Positions 1-5,788 of a stretch of DNA of 7,424 nt are shown one piece after another. Within the stretch, counting starts at the first letter, position 1; each line of letters begins with the position of its first letter. Made by a program: the position numbers and the translations under genes. The notes beneath the pieces were generated by a model that was not told the origin of the DNA, made no database searches, and saw only the letters and a list, made by a program, of their open reading frames with translations. This DNA comes from DASTRU01 sp035761045 (GTDB lineage: Bacteria > Pseudomonadota > Gammaproteobacteria > Burkholderiales > Burkholderiaceae_E), in contig DASTRU010000036.1 of assembly GCA_035761045.1 (NCBI GenBank), positions 1 through 7,424 on the forward strand, in the 5' to 3' direction.

Positions 1-61
1 TCCCGATTTTTCTGCTGGCGACCAGACGGACGAACTTATGAGAAATGAACTGTTTTATTAC

Positions 62-136
<75 letters not shown>

Positions 137-193
137 GAATCTTCAAAATGCAAATACCAATCCCATGCGACAGCTCGACACGATGGCTAGTCA

Positions 194-267
194 TGGAGCG
201 GGTGAAGGGAATCGAACCCTCGTCGTAAGCTTGGAAGGCTTCTGCTCTACCATTGAGCTACACCCGC
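194..267 (-). tRNA. tRNA-Gly (anticodon TCC)
   Basis: A 74-nt minus-strand tRNA with encoded CCA at 194-196. The acceptor arms are GCGGGTG and CACCCGC. The anticodon loop CTTCCAA gives anticodon TCC, reading GGA and GGG codons. The T loop GTTCGATTC is canonical. It is the middle gene of the Tyr-Gly-Thr run, 74 bases after tRNA-Tyr, with no promoter or terminator visible in the spacers, which fits one precursor transcript cut into mature tRNAs. Confidence 0.97.
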
Positions 268-341
268 TTTGCCTGCCCGCCGTTACTCGCGACTTAAACG
301 AGCACGGACTTCAGGATCGACTACTTCCACCGCAATCTCGC

Positions 342-427
342 TGGTGGAGGAGGTTGGATTCGAACCAACGTAGGCGTAAGCCAACAGATTTACAGTCTGC
401 CCCCTTTAGCCACTCGGGCACCCCTCC
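342..427 (-). tRNA. tRNA-Tyr (anticodon GTA)
   Basis: An 86-nt class II tRNA on the minus strand with a long variable arm and encoded CCA at 342-344. The 5' acceptor strand GGAGGGG pairs with CTCCTCC, including one G-T pair. The anticodon loop CTGTAAA gives GTA, which reads UAU and UAC. It is the first gene of the tRNA run. Its mature 5' end lies only about 14 bases downstream of the -10 box of the promoter at 442-470, so the transcript would have a very short leader. Confidence 0.97.
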
Positions 428-441
428 ACAGGGAACCGCAA

Positions 442-470
442 ATAATAGCCACAGGCATGAGCAGTGTCAA
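442..470 (-). promoter_or_regulatory. sigma70-type promoter of the tRNA Tyr-Gly-Thr run
   Basis: Read on the minus strand, a perfect -35 box TTGACA (465-470) is followed by a 17-base spacer and a -10 box TATTAT (442-447). The -35 box starts one base after the methyltransferase stop codon, so the tRNA promoter fills the whole 44-base gap. The bases after the -10 box are GC-rich (around GCGG), as in discriminators of growth-rate-regulated stable RNA promoters; that regulation is inference. The expected start of transcription is near 435. Confidence 0.85.
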
Positions 471-471
471 T

Positions 472-1704
472 TTAGCGGCGTTGCAGGGTGAAATGCGCGA
501 CATCGGTGTTGCCGCTTGAAAAGCCAGCCTCGCAGTACGCAAGGTAGAAGTCCCAAGTGCGAATAAACGCGTCGTCGAAACCCAGGGCGCGCACCTCGGG
601 CAGTCGGGCGTGGAACGCTGCCCGCCAACGTGCGAGTGTTTCGGCGTAATCCAGGCCGAAGGTGTGCACATCAACCAATTCAAAACCCGCTTTTTGAGCT
701 TCGGCGATAAATCGTGATTTCGAGGGGAGCATGCCGCCCGGGAAAACGTACTGCTGGATGAAATCGGTCGAGCGACGATAGCGATCGAATAATTCATCCG
801 CCATCAAGATGGATTGGATGCAGGCGCGCCCCCCGGGCTTGAGGCGGTCATGCAGCGCTTGAAAGTAAGTTGGCCACCATGCTTCGCCAACAGCCTCGAT
901 CATCTCAATCGACACGACCGCGTCGTATTGCCCTTTGACATCGCGGTAGTCCACCAGCTCGAAGCTTGCGCGCTCGCTTAAACCGGCCCGTGCGATACGT
1001 TCGCGCGCCCAGTTAAGCTGCTCACTAGACAAGGTGATGCCGCGCACGCGATGACCGCGAAGCGCCACGGCTTCGGCGAAACCGCCCCAGCCGCATCCCA
1101 CCTCTAGCACTTCGCCGCAACGTTGATCGCCAAGCACCATGCGCAAAACGCGCTCGTTTTTAGCACGCTGCCCGGCCTCCAAAGAACGCGACGTATCGCC
1201 ATCGAATAAAGCGCTGGAGTACGTCATGCTCGGGTCAAGCCATAGGCGATAGAACGAGTTACCGATGTCGTAGTGCGCGTGGATGTTGCGGCGACTTCCC
1301 TTGCGTGTATTGCGATTGCGCCAATGATTGATGGCGTACGACAAACGCCCAACCCAACTGCCGTAAACGATTCGGTCAAGCGCAGCGCGATTGCGCGCGA
1401 ATAATTCGATCAAACCAGGAAGATCGGAGGTCGACCATTCGCCCGCGATCCAACCTTCGGCAAAACCAATATCGCCTGACTTCAACACACGCCCAAACAC
1501 CGACCAGTCGTGCACGTGCAGGTCGATCATGACGTCATCGTGGCCGAACGTGGCGACTTGTCCGTTAGGAAAATGAACGCGCAACGCGCCGACGGCAACG
1601 CGCTCGAGCAACTTAACCGCCCATCGCGCGGCTGAAGGCAGTGCATCGCGTATCAATGGGCGATGCGACGACGGGGTGGAGCCGAGGGAAGTGGCAGTAC
1701 TCAT
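472..1704 (-). CDS. CFA-synthase-family SAM-dependent methyltransferase (COG2230, possibly UfaM-like)
   Basis: A 410-residue member of the cyclopropane-fatty-acyl-phospholipid synthase family, which transfers a methyl group from S-adenosylmethionine to the double bond of unsaturated acyl chains in membrane phospholipids. Visible are the family motif HYDIGNSFY (144-152), the SAM-binding loop EVGCGWGG (201-208), and the E-M-I-E-A-V-G stretch (267-273), whose Glu270 aligns with the catalytic Glu of E. coli Cfa. The E. coli bicarbonate-site Cys and His appear as Ser164 and Gln297, so simple cyclopropanation is doubtful. Start: the ATG at 1704 overlaps the upstream stop as ATGA, which suggests translational coupling; an ATG at 1719 is possible but also lacks a Shine-Dalgarno sequence. 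It is last in an operon with the FAD and DUF1365 genes. In alphaproteobacteria, homologues in similar clusters make methylated trans and furan fatty acids. Confidence 0.9.
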   Translation of the reverse strand: MSTATSLGSTPSSHRPLIRDALPSAARWAVKLLERVAVGALRVHFPNGQVATFGHDDVMIDLHVHDWSVFGRVLKSGDIGFAEGWIAGEWSTSDLPGLIELFARNRAALDRIVYGSWVGRLSYAINHWRNRNTRKGSRRNIHAHYDIGNSFYRLWLDPSMTYSSALFDGDTSRSLEAGQRAKNERVLRMVLGDQRCGEVLEVGCGWGGFAEAVALRGHRVRGITLSSEQLNWARERIARAGLSERASFELVDYRDVKGQYDAVVSIEMIEAVGEAWWPTYFQALHDRLKPGGRACIQSILMADELFDRYRRSTDFIQQYVFPGGMLPSKSRFIAEAQKAGFELVDVHTFGLDYAETLARWRAAFHARLPEVRALGFDDAFIRTWDFYLAYCEAGFSSGNTDVAHFTLQRR

Positions 1705-2537
1705 CGGGTAACAGTCCATGAGGGCGGAGCCGGTTTACTAAACCAAGGAACGCGCTTCAACCATAAGCGCAATGCTTGGTAATGAATTCGCGCCACGACC
1801 ATAAAGGTGAACATAGGCCGTCGCGCGAAGGTTGCAAGGAGTGCCAGGCAAGATGCGGGAGTCAACTCGCCGGCAATGCTCGTCAACACCAAGTCGCCTA
1901 CCAAGTCTGAATAATCGATACGCGCGATGACACGACGCGCGCCCGAAGGCTCTCGGCGCTCTAGGAAACGAAATCGATACTCGCCCGCGACCCGACAAAA
2001 CGGCGATACATGAAACACCTTGGTTGCGTTAAGCGACTGCCCGTTTTTAATCGCATTTCCGTCGGAATGCGCGAGCAAGTAACAGTGCCGCTCGCCAAAG
2101 GTGTTGTTAACCTCCGCGACGATGGCGCGAAGCGAACCATCGCTGCGTCGACAAAACCAAAAACTAACGGGATTGAATGCATAACCCAAGACGCGCGGAA
2201 ATGTTTGGAGGTGCACTGGCCCATCGACATCGTCAATGCCATGCGCCTTAAGCAAGGCGCCGATCTTGTCGAGCAGGGTTCCGTCGCCGAATAAGTAGTC
2301 GTTTGTTCGAATCGAAAATAGATTGAAACGGTCACGCGAAAATAAGCGAGGCAGGCGTACGTTTTGATCGACCAGCCGGTCTATGCGCAGCTGCAAGAAC
2401 GGTACGCGATAGGCAAACGCATGTCGCGCGGGTCGCAAGCGCTCGTGCCTGACAAAACCATCGGCAAGTTCTATTACGGGATCAACGCCATTCGCCCCGC
2501 GAATGTTGCTCGACGATGACGGCAAAAACTTAGTCAT
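1701..2537 (-). CDS. DUF1365 family protein
   Basis: A 278-residue protein recognised as DUF1365 from the motifs RVLGYAFNPVSFWFC (115-129), EVNNTFGERHCYLL (142-155) and KVFHVSPF (173-180), and from the N-terminal basic/aromatic stretch VRHERLRPARHAF (29-41). Length is normal for the family. Its biochemical activity is not established to my knowledge. It is almost always found between an FAD-dependent amine-oxidase-like gene and a CFA-type methyltransferase gene, exactly as here, which suggests a role in modifying membrane unsaturated fatty acids. The start codon overlaps the upstream stop by four bases (ATGA at 2534-2537) and its own stop overlaps the downstream start in the same way, so all three proteins are probably made in a coordinated ratio. 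No signal peptide is visible. Confidence 0.92.
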   Translation of the reverse strand: MTKFLPSSSSNIRGANGVDPVIELADGFVRHERLRPARHAFAYRVPFLQLRIDRLVDQNVRLPRLFSRDRFNLFSIRTNDYLFGDGTLLDKIGALLKAHGIDDVDGPVHLQTFPRVLGYAFNPVSFWFCRRSDGSLRAIVAEVNNTFGERHCYLLAHSDGNAIKNGQSLNATKVFHVSPFCRVAGEYRFRFLERREPSGARRVIARIDYSDLVGDLVLTSIAGELTPASCLALLATFARRPMFTFMVVARIHYQALRLWLKRVPWFSKPAPPSWTVTR

Positions 2538-3844
2538 GCGGCCCTGGCATTAAAAGTTGTTGCGCGATCCCTGGCGATTGCCGCGAGAACACCATCCGCC
2601 GCTGCGTACCCGGCTTTCAAGCCGTCCTCATGAAAACCATAACCCGCCCATGCACCCGCGAACCACAAACGACGCGCACCTTGAATAGTGCTTAACCGCG
2701 CTTGCGCGGCGACAGCCCCGCGATCGATGACGGGATGCATGTAGTCGTACTCGCCCAGCACTTGACGAGCGTCGATCGCTTGCACCGGATTCAAACTCAC
2801 GATCACGGGTTGCTTGAAGGGCACGGGCTGCAATTGGTTGATGAGGTAATTGACGGCCACGCTCGCCGTATCGCCGCCCTCTCCAGTCGAGACGTAATTC
2901 CAAGACGACCATGTGCTTCGACGACGAGGTAGTACACGCGCATCGGTATGCAGTACGGCTTTATTGGATTGATAGGAAATGGCGCCTAATATCGACTGCT
3001 CATTGACAGTAGGGCGGTCGAGCAGCGCGAGCGCTTCGTCTGTGTGCGTGCAGACAACCGCATAGTCGAATAGTTCGCTTGAGCCGTCCGCCATTGCAAC
3101 CCTTACGCCATTTGCTTCCGGATGAATACGTGTCGCGCCAGGTCGTTGGCGAACGTTTGGCGTTGCGGCTAACAAGCGTTGCACATAACCTCGCGCGCCG
3201 CCACGCACGGTCGCCCACTTCGGTCGCCCCTCCACTTGTAGCAACGCATGGTTATGGCAAAACCGGGCGAACGTGAGCATTGGAAAACCAAGCATCGTTT
3301 TCGTCGGACATGACCAGATCGCGCCGGCCATGGGCAACAAATACCAATCACGCAAGGCATTTGAGTACCCGCGACGACTCAAGAACTCGCCTAATGTTTC
3401 GTCGCTTTCGACATTGGCAAGTGCGATCGCCGTGGCCTCGCGGTTGAACCGCAAGATGTCGCGCAACATGCGCAAGAAACGAGGCGACACCAAGTTGCGT
3501 CGTTGCGCGAAAACGGTATCGAGATTGGTGCCCGCCCACTCGAGCTCGCGCGAGCCTTCATATACCGAGACCGAGAAACTCATATCGGTTTCGGCGACTG
3601 GCACGTCGAGCCGCTCGAACAACGCAACGAGGTTCGGATACGTGCGTCGATTAAAAACAAGAAAGCCCGTGTCCACGCCATGCGTGACGCCGTCGAGCGT
3701 GACATCGACGGTATGGGTATGTCCGCCGAGCCACGATTGCTTCTCGAATAAAGAAAACGTGACTGCTTGATCATTAAGCTGTTCGGCAAGCCGATGCAAG
3801 GCGCCGAGTCCCGCAATACCCGCACCGACGACGGCGATCTTCAT
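2534..3844 (-). CDS. FAD/NAD(P)-binding amine-oxidase-like flavoprotein (COG2907)
   Basis: A 436-residue flavoprotein. The N-terminus carries the Rossmann GxGxxG motif (Gly7, Gly9, Gly12), followed by an acidic residue ending the second strand (FEK, 33-35) and the GGHTHTV loop (40-46) typical of protoporphyrinogen-oxidase and desaturase-like enzymes. The C-terminus has the FAD-contacting stretch LWFAGAWAGYGFHEDG (about 393-408) followed by a helix containing KAGYAAADG. The substrate is unknown; the link to DUF1365 and a fatty-acid methyltransferase points to redox chemistry on acyl chains, possibly desaturation after methylation. It is first in its operon. The start at 3844 has a good Shine-Dalgarno GAGG at 3849-3852, four bases upstream. 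The leader contains the structured element at 3865-3960. No separate promoter was evident between it and folE2. Confidence 0.92.
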   Translation of the reverse strand: MKIAVVGAGIAGLGALHRLAEQLNDQAVTFSLFEKQSWLGGHTHTVDVTLDGVTHGVDTGFLVFNRRTYPNLVALFERLDVPVAETDMSFSVSVYEGSRELEWAGTNLDTVFAQRRNLVSPRFLRMLRDILRFNREATAIALANVESDETLGEFLSRRGYSNALRDWYLLPMAGAIWSCPTKTMLGFPMLTFARFCHNHALLQVEGRPKWATVRGGARGYVQRLLAATPNVRQRPGATRIHPEANGVRVAMADGSSELFDYAVVCTHTDEALALLDRPTVNEQSILGAISYQSNKAVLHTDARVLPRRRSTWSSWNYVSTGEGGDTASVAVNYLINQLQPVPFKQPVIVSLNPVQAIDARQVLGEYDYMHPVIDRGAVAAQARLSTIQGARRLWFAGAWAGYGFHEDGLKAGYAAADGVLAAIARDRATTFNARAA

Positions 3845-3864
3845 GAAACCTCGTTATGGTCGTC

Positions 3865-3960
3865 AAAAATAAAAGGCCGCGAAGCCAACCATGAGCGAAG
3901 GAGGGAGGGAGAGAGGACGCTCTAGGCGATAACGCAACTCAATGCGCGGGGCTTCGCGGC
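3865..3960 (-). ncRNA. Candidate structured RNA or long-loop terminator with an anti-SD loop
   Basis: On the minus strand a perfect 11-bp inverted repeat, GCCGCGAAGCC (3950-3960) with GGCTTCGCGGC (3876-3886), is followed by C and the T-rich tail TTTTATTTTT (3865-3874), as in an intrinsic terminator. The 63-base interior contains two smaller inverted repeats: CGCA/TGCG at 3943-3946 and 3933-3936, and GAGCG/CGCTC at 3918-3922 and 3893-3897. The second presents a 20-base all-pyrimidine loop (3898-3917) containing CCTCC, complementary to Shine-Dalgarno sequences. It could be the folE2 operon terminator, a leader attenuator of the FAD gene whose start lies 20 bases beyond the tail, or a processed small RNA. 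The pairing is directly visible; the function is inference. Confidence 0.55.
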
Positions 3961-4011
3961 ACAACATTGGGCATGGGCGTTAGTGAAGCAAGCGCATGCC
4001 ACCGTTCTTGA

Positions 4012-4815
4012 CTATACGGCGCGTTTATCGATTTGAATCAACGCATATGCCGAGTGGTTGTGAATTGACTCAAAATTTTCGGATTCAACCGTGAACGCGA
4101 CCACCGACGGATGCTGTCGCAACACGAGCGCGATGTCGCGCACGAGATCCTCGACAAACTTAGGATTGTCGTAAGCGCGTTCCGTGACGTATTTCTCGTC
4201 CGAACGTTTAAGCAAACCGTACACCTCGCACGAAGCGGCCTGCTCGGCGGCGCGCAATAGCTCTTCGAGCGTGGTATCGCCCGTGACCTCCGCATTAATC
4301 GTGACGTGCGAGCGTTGATTGTGCGCGCCGTACTCGGAGATCGACTTGGAGCACGGACATAAGCTGGTGACGGGCACGGTCACGCCCATCGTCACGACGT
4401 TCGCGCCATTGCGATGTTCAATGCGCATCATCGCCTTGTAATCCATGAGGCTTTGCACGCCGGACACCGGCGCGGCCTTGCTAACGAAGTAAGGAAACCG
4501 AAATTCGATCCATCCTTCCTTAGCTTCGAGACGCTCGAGCATGCGAGCCATCATGTCTTGAAGAACTCTTAGAGAGAGCGGCGCATGGCTTGCTTGCAGC
4601 ACTTCAAGAAAGCGCGACATATGCGTGCCCTTGATCTCGGCGGCAAGCCCGACATACATATCCACGTGCGCCACGGTAGGCAGCGATGCACCTTGCGCCG
4701 TGCGTACCGCCATCGGAATCACGACGTCTTTAACACCTACGCGTTGAATGGCGAGATTGCGACGGTCGGTCAGCGATTGAACATCGGCGAGGAAGATGCG
4801 ATCGGGAGCATTCAT
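4012..4815 (-). CDS. folE2: GTP cyclohydrolase FolE2 (type IB)
   Basis: A 267-residue type IB GTP cyclohydrolase, converting GTP to 7,8-dihydroneopterin triphosphate, the first step to folate, pterins and the queuosine precursor. Recognised from the signature SLCPCSKSISEYGAHNQRSH (151-170), which includes the likely metal-ligand Cys (153) and His165, a conserved Glu near 197, and His252/His254 in the C-terminal IHNHSAY segment. Unlike FolE, this family works with Mn or Fe as well as Zn and is often induced when zinc is scarce or oxidative stress damages FolE. Start: the ATG at 4815 has a strong GAGG at 4821-4824, five bases upstream, which overlaps the TGA of the preceding peroxidase gene, so the two are probably coupled. 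An in-frame ATG at 4860 lies inside the peroxidase gene and is unlikely. Its presence beside a photolyase suggests a pterin supply for light responses, which is inference. Confidence 0.96.
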   Translation of the reverse strand: MNAPDRIFLADVQSLTDRRNLAIQRVGVKDVVIPMAVRTAQGASLPTVAHVDMYVGLAAEIKGTHMSRFLEVLQASHAPLSLRVLQDMMARMLERLEAKEGWIEFRFPYFVSKAAPVSGVQSLMDYKAMMRIEHRNGANVVTMGVTVPVTSLCPCSKSISEYGAHNQRSHVTINAEVTGDTTLEELLRAAEQAASCEVYGLLKRSDEKYVTERAYDNPKFVEDLVRDIALVLRQHPSVVAFTVESENFESIHNHSAYALIQIDKRAV

Positions 4816-4820
4816 GAAAA

Positions 4821-4824
4821 CCTC
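4821..4824 (-). promoter_or_regulatory. folE2 ribosome binding site overlapping the upstream stop
   Basis: The minus strand reads TGAGG-N5-ATG: the peroxidase stop codon TGA (4823-4825) shares bases with a GAGG Shine-Dalgarno located five bases before the folE2 ATG at 4815. This decides the folE2 start and points to termination-reinitiation coupling. Confidence 0.75.
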
Positions 4825-5395
4825 ATTTAGGCACGGCAAGCAAACGTTCGATATCGGCAACCAACTTGCGATCGCTCGGCTTAGTCAGGCTTGAGTACGC
4901 GGCGATTGCCTTGCCGTTACGGTCGATTAAGTACTTATGGAAATTCCAGCGTGGCCGCGAGCCTGTTTCAGCGGTAAGCGCTTTGAAGAGTGGATTGGCC
5001 GCGTCGCCCGTCACGGAGCTTTTGGCGAACATCGGAAACTTCACGCCGTAGGTGTTAAAGCAAAAATCGGCGATTTCCTTAGCGTTGCCCGGCTCTTGAT
5101 TTCCAAAATCGTTGGATGGGAATCCGAGAACGACAAACCCTTGGTCGCGATAGCGGGCATAGAGCTTTTCGAGCCCTTCGTACTGACTAGTAAAGCCGCA
5201 GTAGCTAGCCGTGTTCACGACCAACGCCACCTTGCCTTCGAATTGACACAAGGACTGAGGCGATTCGTCTTGCAAACGAGGAAAGGTATGGTCGAGCAAC
5301 GCCGGGCACGCCGCACGCGCGGCGTTCATCGCCGCGACCGAGACGACCACTCCACCCAACCAACGTATTAGAAAAGTCGATATCGAACGAGCCAT
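4823..5395 (-). CDS. Exported glutathione peroxidase family protein
   Basis: A 190-residue thiol peroxidase of the glutathione peroxidase family, reducing hydrogen peroxide and lipid hydroperoxides. The peroxidatic Cys66 lies in NTASYCGFT (61-69). The rest of the catalytic tetrad is visible as Gln100 (in FGNQEPG) and Trp150-Asn151 (in RWNFHKY). Cys112, in the segment leading to YGVKFP, aligns with the resolving cysteine of thioredoxin-dependent members, so the reductant may be thioredoxin rather than glutathione. Residues 1-28 form a signal peptide: a basic start (MARS, RW), a hydrophobic core, then ARA before a likely cleavage site, so it probably works in the periplasm. It lacks a proper lipobox. 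Start: the ATG at 5395 gives a compact signal peptide. In-frame ATGs at 5410 and 5455 would add residues with no visible Shine-Dalgarno, and the latter would overlap the upstream ORF. folE2 follows directly. Confidence 0.92.
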   Translation of the reverse strand: MARSISTFLIRWLGGVVVSVAAMNAARAACPALLDHTFPRLQDESPQSLCQFEGKVALVVNTASYCGFTSQYEGLEKLYARYRDQGFVVLGFPSNDFGNQEPGNAKEIADFCFNTYGVKFPMFAKSSVTGDAANPLFKALTAETGSRPRWNFHKYLIDRNGKAIAAYSSLTKPSDRKLVADIERLLAVPK

Positions 5396-5417
5396 TCTGG
5401 TTATTTCCATGGCGGAT

Positions 5418-5654
5418 TCAGCGGGTGGACGTCGCGGCATGACTGACGCCACCACGCAGGCCGAGATGCAACAGCATCAATTCCGGAGGAATAGACGGAG
5501 ATTTCGGCGGCGTGGGTTTCGCGGTTCTAGAGACTTCGCAATGGTCATGCGACGCGGTGGTTGCATGTGCAGCTGCGGCAAATACAATCGATCCACCAAG
5601 CAACGCCGCGGCGAAACTCTTGTAAAAGCGACAACAAATCGATGGATTACTCAC
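5418..5654 (-). CDS. Putative small exported protein (unknown function)
   Basis: A 78-residue reading frame with no family I recognise. It starts with GTG at 5654, with the Shine-Dalgarno AGGA at 5660-5663 five bases upstream, and lies about 30 bases after the predicted start of transcription from the promoter at 5688-5716. The N-terminus looks like a Sec signal peptide: the basic RFYK segment, a hydrophobic run rich in Ala, Gly and Val, then AHA at about residues 29-31. The mature part would be about 47 residues, with a short His/Cys cluster (HDHC), a Pro/Lys/Ser stretch, and a C-terminus without obvious structure. It ends 22 bases before the peroxidase start, so it would be the first gene of that operon. 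It could instead be a leader ORF or a chance frame. Confidence 0.5.
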   Translation of the reverse strand: MSNPSICCRFYKSFAAALLGGSIVFAAAAHATTASHDHCEVSRTAKPTPPKSPSIPPELMLLHLGLRGGVSHAATSTR

Positions 5655-5687
5655 TTTTGTCCTAGTCAGACCTTGGTTGTGAAATTT

Positions 5688-5716
5688 ATAATAGGCAGAC
5701 TAACGGCGAACGTCAA
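5688..5716 (-). promoter_or_regulatory. sigma70-type promoter for the peroxidase-folE2 operon
   Basis: On the minus strand TTGACG (5711-5716) is followed by a 17-base spacer and TATTAT (5688-5693), then AT-rich sequence. This is close to consensus and well placed for the GTG start at 5654 and the peroxidase behind it. A 13-bp palindrome lies just upstream of the -35 box. Such a strong core promoter beside an operator-like palindrome fits a repressed promoter that opens on a signal, as for CarH-type repressors that block RNA polymerase near the -35 region. Confidence 0.75.
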
Positions 5717-5719
5717 CAC

Positions 5720-5732
5720 TTGTCTATGACAA
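5720..5732. promoter_or_regulatory. Operator-like palindrome in the divergent control region
   Basis: A perfect inverted repeat, TTGTC-TAT-GACAA, three bases upstream of the -35 box of the minus-strand promoter and 56 bases before the start of the MerR-family regulator. One strand also contains a T-N2-ACA element of the kind described for CarH direct-repeat operators, although I do not see a clean set of 11-bp repeats. It is a candidate binding site for the divergently encoded regulator, able to affect both gene arms. The palindrome is seen directly; the binding is inferred. Confidence 0.45.
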
Positions 5733-5788
5733 ACGAGTGGGGCCGGTGTAGTTCGTCACGGAGTAAATGGCTGTTTTTTTAGGCACGC

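Noticed and set aside
342..427. tRNA-Tyr as an integration site for the adjacent gene block
   Set aside because: The block sits at the 5' side of tRNA-Tyr, I see no integrase, no repeat of the tRNA 3' end and no composition break. The tRNA order is the normal betaproteobacterial one.
165..491. 108-residue plus-strand reading frame
   Set aside because: It runs through two complete tRNA genes in antisense and into the methyltransferase 3' end; it is a by-product of tRNA sequence.
3273..3770. 165-residue plus-strand reading frame
   Set aside because: It lies wholly antisense to the flavoprotein gene, whose motifs are clear; it has no recognisable domain of its own.
3898..3917. Purine-rich plus-strand run of G triplets that might form a G-quadruplex
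   Set aside because: There are only two GGG runs, with the rest GG or less; any quadruplex would be weak. The pyrimidine-rich RNA loop on the other strand is the better reading.
4816..4860. N-terminal extension of FolE2 starting at 4860
   Set aside because: It lies inside the peroxidase gene, while the ATG at 4815 has a strong GAGG and matches where the family begins.
5309..5395. Lipoprotein signal on the glutathione peroxidase (Cys at residue 30 near the cleavage site)
   Set aside because: The residues before Cys30 are Arg-Ala-Ala, lacking the hydrophobic residue a lipobox needs at -3; an ordinary signal peptidase I site fits better.
5396..5455. Longer peroxidase start at 5455 or 5410
   Set aside because: Neither has a Shine-Dalgarno; both would place a non-hydrophobic tail before the signal peptide, and 5455 would overlap the upstream ORF.
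5409..5729. 106-residue plus-strand reading frame, Arg-rich
   Set aside because: It is antisense to the small exported ORF and its promoter, has no recognisable domain, and its composition looks like a shadow.
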